DNA from: Clostridia bacterium
GTDB taxonomy: Bacteria > Bacillota_A > Clostridia > Christensenellales > CAG-138
Reading direction: 5' to 3'
NCBI GenBank assembly: GCA_017394605.1
Contig: JAFPXU010000047.1
Coordinates: forward strand, 1-40,076
DNA: 40,076 nucleotides
This document shows, piece after piece, positions 26,825-36,184 of the stretch. How positions within the stretch are numbered: position 1 is the first letter of the stretch; every line of letters begins with the position of its first letter. The translations under genes were made by a program, and so were the position numbers. The notes beneath the pieces are model-generated. The model had not been told where the DNA came from and searched no databases. It was given only the letters and a program-made list of their open reading frames with translations.

Positions 26825-29455
26825 TTAACGCTCCTTTGATGTTTCAGACGGATATCTCAGCATGATCCACAGCTTCTTAAGCGGATTAACGCAGTCAACC
26901 GCCGCCTTTCTGATGTGTTCTTGCGCATTCAATACCGTGCTCCTGTCCTTTTCCGAGATCATCCTATTCGAGTACATCACTTCCTGAGCAGTTTCGAACA
27001 CCGAGAAGATATCCTGTTCGGTGATTTTCGGTGTTTCACTTATGATCCGAACTGCGTAATCGCCGGGCATTTCTTCCTGCCTGATGGATGATCCGCCGGA
27101 CAAACGGATCATCGCGTCGCATTCTTTCGCGATAAACAGGACTGATTCCGACGCGTTCCCGTAAAGTTTCTCACGCCTTCTTTTTCTGTTGAACATATAA
27201 AGGGAAACAACCGAAGCCGCGATCAGCAGAGGTATCATGATCCCGATCAGGATCCGCAGGACGTTCCCTCCGTTCGAACTGCCTTCCCCGTTTTTGGTTC
27301 CGTCAGAAAGTGAGACCGTTAAATCCGGAATGTCTCCGCCGTTTCCGCTGTTCTGCTCTACATCCCCCCGTTCCTCGGAAGGCAGTTCCTCCTGCCCTTC
27401 TCCGGAATCAGGATCCTGTTCCGAGTCATCATCCGAAACAGCGTCTTCTTCCGGATCTGGCTGATCGTCCTGCTCTTCCGCCTGCTCCGGTTCGTCAGTC
27501 ATATCCGGTTCCGGAGTCGATTCTTCGGCGTCCATATCAGCCGGATCTTCCGTCCCGGTGGGCAGAGGCGTGGCCGTTGGCGGCGGGGAAAGCGTCGGAG
27601 CGAGACCGTCTGCAGACGATTCGTCTCCTTCGTTCGGCGTCATTTCGACAGGGATCCATTCGAGCTGAAGCGGATCGAACACTTCGACCCAGGCATGCGC
27701 GTGCGTATCCTCGACCGTAAAATATCCCTCGTCGTCCGTATCCTTCATATAATCGTTCTGTACGATGATATATCCTTCCGCGTACCGTGCGGGGATGCCC
27801 AAAGACCTTAGCATGACCGCGGCGGTTGTCGCGAAATGGATGCAATATCCCTGCCTGCTTTCATTCATAAAGTACGTTGCGAAATCCCTGTCCGCTGGAA
27901 TCACCGGCGGGTCATAGGAATAACTGCAGTAACTGTTGAACATTCTCTGAAGGGACGAACAGATTTCCGCAATATTCAGCGTTCCGGACTTCAGATCCGC
28001 TGAGATTCCGAACTGTTCGCAAAGCGCCTTCCCGTAACGTTCGGTATCCTCAGGCAGTTTCGCGTAATAATCAAAGACGTAGCGAAGATAATGAGAGATA
28101 TCATCTGAGATGGCGGAACGGCCGTATTTGCTGCGCACAACGGATTCATACCCCTCCCGCACCGCGTCCGCGGGTTCAGACGAACGGCTTACGGGAACGG
28201 TCGCAAACGCGTTCCGGAGCTGAAGCGCGTAAACGGAATAACCCGTAACGGCGCTTCCACCCGTGTTGTCGATCCCGGTATCGTTCCGATACGCCGTTCC
28301 GTTCAGTTCTTCCGCGCCTGTCAGCAGTCCCTGCGGAAGCAGCAGCGACTCGATCGTCCGGTCCGATTTAACGGAAAACAGAAACCGGTTTTCATCGTTA
28401 CCGAGCATTCTGTCCGCCTCTGCGTGCATGAGGAGCGGATTCGTTCCGATCACGTAGGAGACGTAATCGCGTTCCGGTACTTCCTCCCATCCGTCATTGG
28501 TATATACTGTACCCGCATAATTCCTGACATAAAGGGATATCTTTTCCGAAACGCGGGCTTTGAGCGCCGTATCCCCCGTAAAACGTATCTCGGACAGATC
28601 ACGGAATTTGCCGTGGCTGAGCCCGTCGTTCGGCCTTCCGATCAGATCGCCCAGCTTTGAATTGTAAACAGCATTTCTGAGATCATTCCAGATATCGGGC
28701 TTTTCGTATCCTTTTTCAGGCAGAATGACGGAAGAAATACCGAAAGCGGAAAATGCCATCAGTACCGCAGCCACCGCTGAAAGCGACCTGAGCGCGGTTC
28801 GTCTCCGGATCCTGTCCGGTCTGACCTTCAGTCTCAGATCGGTGTCTTCCGACGCTGCCGCCGACAGCAGACCGTCGTATCTTCTGAATATATAGAAAGC
28901 AAGCCATGATGCAAGAATTGAGAAGAACGCGGCTGTATTTCCCGCTAGCGAGAAGAACAGGCCCGGAAGCAGCGCAGGGACGGAAGAAAGGATCAGAAGA
29001 AATACACTGTCGCCCTTCGTGACCGCAAACGAGGAAAGGATCGAGCTGAGGAACATGACCGAACAAAGCGCGTACAGGATCGAATTGCCTTCTTCCTTCA
29101 GAATCTGCGTCAAATAATCAGGAAGGGCGCCTCCGCAGGCACTGATAAGATCTCTGAGAAGAAGCAGCCAGCTCTGAACGATCTGATCTGCATGAAACCA
29201 GACAAAGACTCCGGAAAGCGCGATACTCAAAGCGAAGAGAACTGCCCGGCTCTTCAGAGAAAAAACAGCAATATAAAGCAGGCAGACGGCAAGCGTGAAA
29301 AGAAACGCGCTCGAAGGCGCATGTAAACCGTATTCCGTAACAAAGCAGAAATAGAACCCGGTCTGCGCGAGCACAAGGATGAGAAGGCGTACTGCCTGCT
29401 CGTACAGCGGAATGCCGGGCTGTTTTGGATTTTTAGCGGAAGAACCCCTACGCAT
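26825..29455 (-). CDS. Transglutaminase-like membrane protein (TgpA-type)
   Basis: The 876-residue protein has N-terminal membrane helices (about residues 20-190, several) and a periplasmic or external region. A transglutaminase-like domain includes SRQGYCIHFATTAAVMLRSLGIPARYAEGY (Cys538), VEDTHAHAWVEVFDP (His) and LEWIPVEMTP. An acidic Pro/Glu/Asp-rich linker (about 645-725) then leads to a membrane helix (about 745-765) and a C-terminal helical tail resembling DUF4129. The catalytic Cys-His pair is intact. The start overlaps the DUF58 gene's stop by 8 bp, so translation is coupled. With MoxR and DUF58 partners it forms a known conserved trio whose biochemical role is still uncertain; a peptidase/transamidase at the cell surface is inferred. 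Confidence 0.88.
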   Translation of the reverse strand: MRRGSSAKNPKQPGIPLYEQAVRLLILVLAQTGFYFCFVTEYGLHAPSSAFLFTLAVCLLYIAVFSLKSRAVLFALSIALSGVFVWFHADQIVQSWLLLLRDLISACGGALPDYLTQILKEEGNSILYALCSVMFLSSILSSFAVTKGDSVFLLILSSVPALLPGLFFSLAGNTAAFFSILASWLAFYIFRRYDGLLSAAASEDTDLRLKVRPDRIRRRTALRSLSAVAAVLMAFSAFGISSVILPEKGYEKPDIWNDLRNAVYNSKLGDLIGRPNDGLSHGKFRDLSEIRFTGDTALKARVSEKISLYVRNYAGTVYTNDGWEEVPERDYVSYVIGTNPLLMHAEADRMLGNDENRFLFSVKSDRTIESLLLPQGLLTGAEELNGTAYRNDTGIDNTGGSAVTGYSVYALQLRNAFATVPVSRSSEPADAVREGYESVVRSKYGRSAISDDISHYLRYVFDYYAKLPEDTERYGKALCEQFGISADLKSGTLNIAEICSSLQRMFNSYCSYSYDPPVIPADRDFATYFMNESRQGYCIHFATTAAVMLRSLGIPARYAEGYIIVQNDYMKDTDDEGYFTVEDTHAHAWVEVFDPLQLEWIPVEMTPNEGDESSADGLAPTLSPPPTATPLPTGTEDPADMDAEESTPEPDMTDEPEQAEEQDDQPDPEEDAVSDDDSEQDPDSGEGQEELPSEERGDVEQNSGNGGDIPDLTVSLSDGTKNGEGSSNGGNVLRILIGIMIPLLIAASVVSLYMFNRKRRREKLYGNASESVLFIAKECDAMIRLSGGSSIRQEEMPGDYAVRIISETPKITEQDIFSVFETAQEVMYSNRMISEKDRSTVLNAQEHIRKAAVDCVNPLKKLWIMLRYPSETSKER

Positions 29456-30668
29456 CTTCGGCTCCTCTGTCCTCCGGAACTTCCCCGCTGATCAGCTGGA
29501 GATCGCATCCGAGTTCGCGGATCTCTCTATAGTACGCTTCGTCACATCCGACCGGCATCAGTGTGATTCTTTTGCATAGATTTGAATCCGTCAGCATCGA
29601 CAGGATTTCCTTGTCTTCCCCGTTCATTTCTCCGCCGGCCGTTACGCCGCCGATCATGTATACAAGATGAAGTTCCGTAGAGAACGGATCCTGCATGGCG
29701 AGGTTGCGGATGGTTTCATATGGAGCGCACGCGGGCATCCCTAGCATTTCATGCAGGGCGGCAGCGAGCGATTCCGCGTCCGAAACGCGTACAGTATAAA
29801 AAACAGAATCTTCGCCGACCCAGCTGATGTGATGCAGGATATCGCGTGAGACAAGCGTTTCCGAGATGGACATCAGCGTTCCCATCACGCTCTCTTTTTC
29901 TGACGGACTCGCCTTCTCGCGGATCTCAACGATGAAATGCACAAGCGGACTCAACGGAAGACCGTATTCCTTCACGATCAGCCGGTTCATTCTCCCGGAC
30001 AGTTTCCAGTGAATGCTATGCTGCGCGTCTCCCGGCACATAATCCCTCAGATCAAAAATCTCGGATGGATCGTTTCCGGGTTTCACTGTGGAAAACGTGT
30101 TGCTATCTATTCCCATGTCCGCGGAATTCTCCGTTTCTACCATGCAGTCGACCGTGTCAGGGAATACATAAAGGCTGTCTGTATCGCAGACGCAGTTCAC
30201 CGCCGGGACCTGAAAGCGGAAAAGACCCAGAATGTCATACACATACACATGTCTGAGGCCAAAGTCGATCCTTCCGCATTCATCAAACCGGATCGTGATG
30301 GGGAGCTTCGCGCTCTTTCTGCCGCCGATCGCAAAATCCGCAGCAGCTTCCCCCGACGACGGAGGCGCGTTTTTGGAGCGGCCGAACGCGTTGGAGCAGG
30401 TGATACGGACCTGACCGTTCAGGCAGGGAAAGACGGATTCATTGCGGATATTCAGCTCAAGCGAGCTGTCCCCCTTCGGAACCATGTCGTCGTCAACAGC
30501 AAGGCTGCAGAAAACGCGGCGCCTTACGGGGAGAACGAGAAGAAATGAAAGCACCGGAAGAATCAGCAGCGCGATCAGCAGCAGATGAAACGCGTACGAT
30601 TCAAATGCCGCAAACAGCGCGACCGTCAGAATCACGATATCCAGATATAGGATCCTGTACCTTGCCAT
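29448..30668 (-). CDS. DUF58 domain-containing protein
   Basis: The 406-residue protein has two N-terminal hydrophobic helices (about 10-47), a beta-rich region (RRRVFCSLAVDDDMVPKGDSSLELNIRNE), and the DUF58 core with DPSEIFDLRDYVPGDAQHSIHWKLSGRMNRLIVKEY followed by a von Willebrand A-like C-terminal part. DUF58 proteins are membrane-anchored vWA-like partners of MoxR AAA ATPases. It is 3 bp after the moxR stop and overlaps the transglutaminase start, so it is the middle gene of the operon. It contains no obvious catalytic site. Confidence 0.9.
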   Translation of the reverse strand: MARYRILYLDIVILTVALFAAFESYAFHLLLIALLILPVLSFLLVLPVRRRVFCSLAVDDDMVPKGDSSLELNIRNESVFPCLNGQVRITCSNAFGRSKNAPPSSGEAAADFAIGGRKSAKLPITIRFDECGRIDFGLRHVYVYDILGLFRFQVPAVNCVCDTDSLYVFPDTVDCMVETENSADMGIDSNTFSTVKPGNDPSEIFDLRDYVPGDAQHSIHWKLSGRMNRLIVKEYGLPLSPLVHFIVEIREKASPSEKESVMGTLMSISETLVSRDILHHISWVGEDSVFYTVRVSDAESLAAALHEMLGMPACAPYETIRNLAMQDPFSTELHLVYMIGGVTAGGEMNGEDKEILSMLTDSNLCKRITLMPVGCDEAYYREIRELGCDLQLISGEVPEDRGAEDA

Positions 30669-30671
30669 GAA

Positions 30672-31601
30672 TCAGACAACGGAAGGAGCGGACACCTGCG
30701 AAAGGGCGCGCTTCAGAAGCTGCTGCTCCGTCAGTCCGCTCACCCTTGCCCTCGGGCTGAGGAAAACGCGGTGAGAACATACATTTTCGAATACGAGCTG
30801 CACATCCTGCGGAACAACATAGTCCCTCCCACTCAGAAACGCGCACGATTTGCTCATACGGAGAAGCGCGATGGAACCGCGGGGGCTGACGCCGAGACGG
30901 ATCGAGGACTGCGCTCTCGTCCAGCCTGCAAGAGCTGAAATATACTGATAGATCGGATCCGCCACATAGACGGATTCGACGGAACGCTGCATCGCCAGAA
31001 GATCCGCCGGCGAGACGACCTTGTGCACGGAATCCAGGGATACCGTGTTCTGATGTCTCCTCAGGATCTCGATCTCGTTCTTCTTATCAGGATAGCCCAT
31101 GGAAAGGCGGATCATGAACCGGTCCATCTGCGATTCCGGAAGCGGCTGCGTGCCGGAAGAACCAACAGGGTTCTGTGTCGCGATCACGAGAAACGGTTTC
31201 GGAACGGGATGCGTGATGCCGTCCACCGTGATATTCCCCTCTTCCATTACTTCCAGAAGCGCTGACTGGGTCTTGCTGGAAGCGCGGTTGATCTCATCCG
31301 CGAGAAAAAGGTTGCACATCGCCGCTCCCGGAACGTATTCGCCTGCCGCGCCGCCTGTGAGAAGCGTCGTGTAGCCGGTCACGTCGGAAGGCATGACATC
31401 CGGCGTGAACTGCATCCTTTTATAAGATAGATCCATCGCCCGTGAAAAGGCGAGCGCCATGGTGGTCTTGCCGACACCCGGAACGTCCTCCAGAAGAACA
31501 TGACCGCCTGCGAGCATGGCCATCAGGATCCTCCCGATGACGGCATCCTTTCCGACAACGACCTTCTTGACCTGTGAAATGATTTCGTGAACCTGACTCA
31601 T
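30672..31601 (-). CDS. MoxR-family AAA+ ATPase
   Basis: The 309-residue ATPase has Walker A DVPGVGKTT, Walker B LFLADEINR (with the MoxR RASSKTQSALLEVMEEG insert), sensor 1 LVIATQNP and the C-terminal LGVSPRGSIALLRMSKSCAFLSGRDYV. MoxR proteins act as chaperone-like remodellers of DUF58/vWA partners. The start has an SD GGAGAAT 6 nt upstream. It is first in the moxR-DUF58-transglutaminase operon. Confidence 0.95.
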   Translation of the reverse strand: MSQVHEIISQVKKVVVGKDAVIGRILMAMLAGGHVLLEDVPGVGKTTMALAFSRAMDLSYKRMQFTPDVMPSDVTGYTTLLTGGAAGEYVPGAAMCNLFLADEINRASSKTQSALLEVMEEGNITVDGITHPVPKPFLVIATQNPVGSSGTQPLPESQMDRFMIRLSMGYPDKKNEIEILRRHQNTVSLDSVHKVVSPADLLAMQRSVESVYVADPIYQYISALAGWTRAQSSIRLGVSPRGSIALLRMSKSCAFLSGRDYVVPQDVQLVFENVCSHRVFLSPRARVSGLTEQQLLKRALSQVSAPSVV

Positions 31602-31657
31602 CTTATTCTCCGTTATGCATACATTCGTTCAAATGGTATATCGATCCATGGACAGAA

Positions 31658-31686
31658 ATATTACCGAAATGTACACCAAATGTGAA
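31658..31686 (-). promoter_or_regulatory. Promoter of the moxR operon
   Basis: On the minus strand TTCACA (31686-31681), 17-bp spacer and TAATAT (31663-31658) match the vegetative pattern at 5/6 and 4/6. The transcript leader would be about 50 nt before the moxR ATG. The rest of the divergent spacer (31602-31870) shows no other gene. Confidence 0.6.
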
Positions 31687-31806
31687 AAACTTTTTCATAA
31701 TCATATCATCCGCGTCGCGAAACAGCATCCGCACCGCTCATGATTTTATAATTTCGCAATAATCATATGCGCTCTGCAAGCGAAATATTGTGGCGACGCA
31801 ACAGAC

Positions 31807-31838
31807 CGTTTGATTTTTCCCAAACGAAAATATATGAT
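31807..31838 (+). promoter_or_regulatory. Promoter and operator-like repeat of the beta-CASP gene
   Basis: TTGATT (31810-31815), a 17-bp spacer and TATGAT (31833-31838) form a good promoter. CGTTTG (31807-31812) and CAAACG (31821-31826) make a perfect inverted repeat that overlaps the -35, so it may be a repressor site; that is inference. Confidence 0.65.
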
Positions 31839-31870
31839 ATAGATGACAGCATAATAATAGGAGAACAGCT

Positions 31871-33493
31871 ATGCAACTGACATTTATCGGTGCAACCCAC
31901 GAAGTCACGGGCAGCTGTACTTATCTCAGCGCCTGCGGGAAAAACATCCTTGTGGATTACGGTATGGAGCAGGGAAAAAACGTTTATCAAAACGTCGGCC
32001 TCCCCATTCTCCCATTCGACATTGACTACGTGTTCCTCACGCACGCGCACATCGACCATTCCGGTCTCCTCCCTCTTCTATATAAAAACGGCTTTAAAGG
32101 CGAAGTCCATTCCACGATCACCACGCACCACCTTTGCGACATCATGTTGCTCGACAGCGCGCATATCCAGGAACAGGAAGCGGAATACCAGAACAGAAAA
32201 GGACTCCGCTCCGGCGAAAAGCCGGTTCAGCCCCTGTATGACAGCGACGACGCGCGCGGTGTGCTTTCCCATTTCGTTGATCACCGTTACGACACAATGA
32301 ACGAGATCTGCGAAGGTATCAAGATCCGTTTCACGGACGCAGGCCACCTGCTGGGCTCTTCCTCGATCGAAGTGTTCATCACGGAAGGCGATGAGGAACG
32401 GAAGATCGTGTTCTCCGGAGATATCGGCAACCAGGACCAGCCTCTGATCCGGAATCCGCATTATCTGAAAGACGCCGACTATGTCGTCATGGAATCCACC
32501 TACGGCAACCGGAACCATGAAAAGATCGAAGATAACGTGACGATTCTCGCCTCCGTCATCCAGCGCACTCTGGACCGCGGCGGAAACGTTGTCATCCCCG
32601 CCTTCGCTGTCGGCAGGACACAGGAGATCCTCTACTATCTGAGGAAAATCAAGGTGGATGGACTTGTTAAAGGACATGACGGCTTCCCGGTTTATGTAGA
32701 CAGTCCGCTCGCCATCGCAGCGACGAAGGTCTTCGTAGACAACGCGCCGTACTGCTATGGGCATGAAGCCGCCGCCATGCTGAAGGAGGGCATCAACCCG
32801 ATCGGTTGCGACGATCTCGTAACGGCCGTTACCAGCGAGGAATCCATCGCGATCAACACAGACCCCGTTCCGAAAATCATCATTTCCGCGAGCGGCATGT
32901 GCGACGCCGGCAGAGTCCGGCATCATCTGAAACATAATCTCTGGCGTCCAGAATCCACGATCCTGTTCGTCGGTTACCAGGCGGTCGGCACGCCAGGAAG
33001 AACGATCCACGACGGCGCCAAAAAGATCAAACTGTTCGGCGAGGAGATCGCCGTCCAGGCCGAGATCGCCGTATTGCGAGGCCTCAGCGGTCACGCGGAT
33101 CACGATGGCCTCGTCAAATGGATCAACAGCTTCGAGGAGAAGCCGAAACGCGTGTTTATCAATCACGGCGACAGCGACGTATGTGATATCTTTGCGGCGG
33201 AACTCCATGATCAGTACGGGTTTGAAACGTTCACACCGTATTCAGGAACCGAATTCGATCTGCGCACCAACGAGTTTATCCGCATCACGATGGGAATCCC
33301 TGTCGAAGAGAAGAAGGAAAAAGAAGCGCAGTCTTCGAAGCCTTCTCCGAAGTCTCTGTACGCGAAACTTCTGATTGCGCTCGACAGACTCGCATCCCTG
33401 ATCCGCAGCGGATCCGGACGCGCGAACGCGGACATCGAGAAAATGACGCGGAAGATCAACGATCTCTGCAACGAATGGGAAGACAAGGACTGA
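31871..33493 (+). CDS. MBL-fold beta-CASP RNA metallo-hydrolase
   Basis: The 540-residue protein begins MQLTFIGATHEVTGSCTYL and carries the MBL motif THAHIDHSG, then FTDAGHLLGSSSIEVF and VFSGDIGN. The beta-CASP part includes VVMESTYGNRNH, VVIPAFAVGRTQEILYYL, IIISASGMCDAGRVRHHLKHNL and the C-terminal LSGHADHDGLVKWI with VFINHGDSD. This is the exonuclease/endonuclease type common in bacteria and similar to archaeal CPSF-like enzymes. The last 75 residues form a charged extension not needed by the core fold. GGAGAACAGCT precedes the ATG. Confidence 0.94.
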   Translation: MQLTFIGATHEVTGSCTYLSACGKNILVDYGMEQGKNVYQNVGLPILPFDIDYVFLTHAHIDHSGLLPLLYKNGFKGEVHSTITTHHLCDIMLLDSAHIQEQEAEYQNRKGLRSGEKPVQPLYDSDDARGVLSHFVDHRYDTMNEICEGIKIRFTDAGHLLGSSSIEVFITEGDEERKIVFSGDIGNQDQPLIRNPHYLKDADYVVMESTYGNRNHEKIEDNVTILASVIQRTLDRGGNVVIPAFAVGRTQEILYYLRKIKVDGLVKGHDGFPVYVDSPLAIAATKVFVDNAPYCYGHEAAAMLKEGINPIGCDDLVTAVTSEESIAINTDPVPKIIISASGMCDAGRVRHHLKHNLWRPESTILFVGYQAVGTPGRTIHDGAKKIKLFGEEIAVQAEIAVLRGLSGHADHDGLVKWINSFEEKPKRVFINHGDSDVCDIFAAELHDQYGFETFTPYSGTEFDLRTNEFIRITMGIPVEEKKEKEAQSSKPSPKSLYAKLLIALDRLASLIRSGSGRANADIEKMTRKINDLCNEWEDKD

Positions 33494-33540
33494 GTCTCTT
33501 CCCCGTGCTTTTTCCGCATACAACTCTTTCAAAAAGAAAA

Positions 33541-33609
33541 AAGCAGTTTTGTACTGACCCCCATTATCTGTGTCCAAATAATGGGGGTCAGTACATTTAA
33601 CTGCCTTTT
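33541..33609. terminator. Long hairpin between convergent genes; possible IS-end remnant
   Basis: The perfect 18-bp arms at 33550-33567 and 33578-33595 are separated by 10 nt, and outer bases (GCAGTT, AACTGC) extend the stem. On both strands a T-rich run follows, so it can end both the beta-CASP and putP transcripts. The arm start TGTACTGACCCCC is reminiscent of IS3-family terminal repeats. Confidence 0.85.
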
Positions 33610-33633
33610 CTTATATTCTGTTCAAGATGTCTT

Positions 33634-35082
33634 TCAGTCGCTGCTGCTTACAGCCTTGTCGAACAGTGCCTGTACGTCCTTGCCGGGTTCCTTGTCGGAA
33701 AGCGTAACAACAACGCCGGCGATCAGTCCTACGATCGCTCCGGGAATAATTTCATAAATGCCGGTAAAGGATAACGCGGAAAGCCACACGACATCCGTGA
33801 TCGCTCCGGCCAGAATGCTGGCGACCGCGCCTTTAAACGTGAATCTTTTCCAGTAAAGACTGAGCATGATGGCAGGACCGAACGCGGCTCCGAACAGCCC
33901 CCATGCGTTTTCAACGAGTCCCATGATCGTTTTGCTGTTGGGATCAGAAGCGATCAGCAGAGCGACAACGGCGATCACGAGAACGATGACCCTTCCGAGC
34001 CAGCCCATTTCACGGTCAGACGCTTTGTTTTTGCGGATGATAGGCTTATACACATCGCTCGCAAACGCGGAAGAAGCGGAAAGGAGCTGGGAATCCGCCG
34101 TGGACATCGAGGCGGCAAGGATCGCCGAGAGCAGGATACCGGAGATAACGCCGGGGAAAATATACCGTACCATCTGGATGAAAACGGTGGAATTGTCGCT
34201 GATCTCGCCCAGAAGCAGATGCCCGATACAGCCTGCCGCGACGGAAAAGATGATGATCAGAACGTTCCACGCGATACCGATCTTCGCGCTTTTCTTCAGA
34301 TCCTTGTCCGAACGGATGGACATGAACCGGATGATAATGTGCGGCATTCCGAAATAACCGATTCCCCAGCCGAGACCGCTGACCACATCTTTCCAGCTGC
34401 TGAACAGATTCCAGTAACCCGCGGGAAGAACGGTTCCCTGTGCCGCTCCTTTAACGGATACGATACCAAGCGCGAACAGCGGCGCGATCAGAAGAGATCC
34501 GAGCATCAGCAGGCCCTGGAAAAAGTCGGTCCAGCATACGGCGCTGAATCCCCCGAGGAACGTGTAGGAAACGATGATGGCGGCCGCGATGTACATCGCA
34601 ACTTTTGCGTCGATCCCGATAACAGTATGAAACAGTGTTCCGGCGGCTTTGACACTTGATGCCGCGTAAATCGTGTATGCAACGAGGAAGATCACGGCGC
34701 AGATCACCTGCAGCGCCTTGCTCTTGGAGAGAAAGCGGTTTGTCAGATACTGCGGGATCGTAATGGAGTCGTTTGCAACAATGGAAAATTTACGAAGTCT
34801 CGACGCCTCGAATACCCAGCTCAGCGCGTATCCGATGATAAGACCGATCGCAATCCACGCCTGCCCGATGCCCGCGGCATAGATCGAAGCCGGGAGGCCC
34901 ATCAGAACCCAGGCGCTCATATCCGACGCGCCTGCTGAAAGTGCCGAGACCCACGGCCCCATCTGTCTGTTACCGAGAAAATACTGTTTCTCTCCGCCTC
35001 CACGGTTCCGGATAAAGAAGTACAGCCCGATAGCAATCATAGCGAGCAGGTAGACAATAAAGACGATCAGTTCTGCGTTCAT
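33634..35082 (-). CDS. putP: Sodium/proline symporter
   Basis: The 482-residue protein has about thirteen hydrophobic helices of the SSS family: GGGEKQYFLGNRQMGPWVSALSAGASDMSAWVLMGLPASIYAAG near the N-terminus, WNVLIIIFSVAAGCIGHLL in the middle, and ILLSAILAASMSTADSQLLSASSAF (the sodium-site region). It imports proline (or a related solute) with Na+. The ATG at 35082 is taken; a GTG three bases earlier is possible. There is no strong SD. It diverges from lysR, whose product is the likely regulator. Confidence 0.92.
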   Translation of the reverse strand: MNAELIVFIVYLLAMIAIGLYFFIRNRGGGEKQYFLGNRQMGPWVSALSAGASDMSAWVLMGLPASIYAAGIGQAWIAIGLIIGYALSWVFEASRLRKFSIVANDSITIPQYLTNRFLSKSKALQVICAVIFLVAYTIYAASSVKAAGTLFHTVIGIDAKVAMYIAAAIIVSYTFLGGFSAVCWTDFFQGLLMLGSLLIAPLFALGIVSVKGAAQGTVLPAGYWNLFSSWKDVVSGLGWGIGYFGMPHIIIRFMSIRSDKDLKKSAKIGIAWNVLIIIFSVAAGCIGHLLLGEISDNSTVFIQMVRYIFPGVISGILLSAILAASMSTADSQLLSASSAFASDVYKPIIRKNKASDREMGWLGRVIVLVIAVVALLIASDPNSKTIMGLVENAWGLFGAAFGPAIMLSLYWKRFTFKGAVASILAGAITDVVWLSALSFTGIYEIIPGAIVGLIAGVVVTLSDKEPGKDVQALFDKAVSSSD

Positions 35083-35103
35083 CACTCAATACCATTACTT
35101 TCT

Positions 35104-35120
35104 TTAATGCATAGCATTAA
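35104..35120. promoter_or_regulatory. LysR-type operator candidate
   Basis: TTAATGC-ATA-GCATTAA is a perfect 17-bp dyad containing the T-N11-A pattern that LysR-family regulators favour. It lies 22-38 bp upstream of the putP start and just downstream of its predicted transcription start. A stem-loop in the leader RNA is an alternative. Confidence 0.55.
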
Positions 35121-35137
35121 TAATAATTATGGTCTGA

Positions 35138-35166
35138 AGTTTACGACCCGATCCAGCAAATGTCAA
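35138..35166 (-). promoter_or_regulatory. putP promoter
   Basis: On the minus strand TTGACA (35166-35161), 17-bp spacer and TAAACT (35143-35138). The leader to the putP ATG is about 49 nt and includes the 35104-35120 dyad. Confidence 0.7.
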
Positions 35167-35221
35167 TAATGAAAACAAAATAAAATATACGATGTTCATA
35201 AATTATTTCATCTAAAATCGG

Positions 35222-35249
35222 TTGACATGATATAAGAGTTTGATATATA
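35222..35249 (+). promoter_or_regulatory. lysR promoter
   Basis: TTGACA (35222-35227), a 16-bp spacer and TATATA (35244-35249) precede the lysR ATG by about 43 bp. Confidence 0.65.
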
Positions 35250-35292
35250 AGTAAAACTAATTAATAAATTCTCTTTTATACGGGGTGAAGGC

Positions 35293-36183
35293 ATGGATAT
35301 CAAAAAATACGAGACACTGCTCCGCGTCATAGAGCAGGGCAGCATCACAAGAGCCTCCGATACGCTCGGCTGTACCCAGTCCAGCGTCAGCCAGACGATC
35401 AACAATCTGGAAACCGAGTTCGGCTTTCCCGTTCTGATCCGGAGCCGGACAGGAATCCGTCTGACTCCGGAAGGAGAAAAGATCCTCCCTGCCATCCGCG
35501 GAATCCTTTCCGGCAACGAGCAGCTGAATCAGATCGTATCCTCCATCCGCGGTCTGGATACCGGCATCGTCCGGATCGGTACATTCTCCAGCGTAGGCGT
35601 GCACTGGCTTCCCAGCATGATCAAAGAATTCGCCGGAATGTATCCGGATATCGAACTGAACCTGATGAGCGGCGATTATTACGACGTGGAGCAGTGGCTG
35701 AAAGACGGTTCGATCGATCTCGGCTTCATCGCGCTTCCCTCTTCGCTGAACTGCAGGACCTTCCCGCTTATGGAAGACCGGCTGCTCGCTGTACTCCCTG
35801 TCGGACACAGACTGGCGGATCTCGACCAGATCCCGCTCGTAGAACTGAGGGACGAAACGTTTATCAGTCTTCTTGCAGCGTCCGATCAGGATGTCAGGCG
35901 TGTTCTGGAATCCGTCGGGATAAGGCCGAAGGTCAAGTACAAGACCAAGGATGATTACGCCATCATTTCCATGGTGGAAAACGGACTGGGCATCAGCATC
36001 ATGCCGGAGCTCCTTTTGCAGGGGCATCACAGCAATGTCGTGACGCGTCCGACTTTCCCCGGCGTGCAGCGCGTCATCGCGCTTGCCGTTCCGGACAGCG
36101 CGGAATTCAGTCCCGCCGTTCAGGCGTTCGCGCTCCACGTGCGCAAATGGGTTTCCAGAAACTGTAATAAGGAAAAAGAATAG
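35293..36183 (+). CDS. LysR-family transcriptional regulator
   Basis: The 296-residue protein has the LysR winged helix-turn-helix at residues about 3-60 (YETLLRVIEQGSITRASDTLGCTQSSVSQTINNLETEFGF), then a type-2 periplasmic-like effector domain (VRIGTFSSVGVHWLPSMIKEF from about 95; ENGLGISIMPELLL near 235). The start is the ATG with GGGGTG 5 nt upstream. It diverges from putP, so control of putP is the simplest reading. The co-inducer is unknown. Its 3' end meets the rlu gene with only 1 bp between the stops. Confidence 0.93.
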   Translation: MDIKKYETLLRVIEQGSITRASDTLGCTQSSVSQTINNLETEFGFPVLIRSRTGIRLTPEGEKILPAIRGILSGNEQLNQIVSSIRGLDTGIVRIGTFSSVGVHWLPSMIKEFAGMYPDIELNLMSGDYYDVEQWLKDGSIDLGFIALPSSLNCRTFPLMEDRLLAVLPVGHRLADLDQIPLVELRDETFISLLAASDQDVRRVLESVGIRPKVKYKTKDDYAIISMVENGLGISIMPELLLQGHHSNVVTRPTFPGVQRVIALAVPDSAEFSPAVQAFALHVRKWVSRNCNKEKE

Positions 36184-36184
36184 A

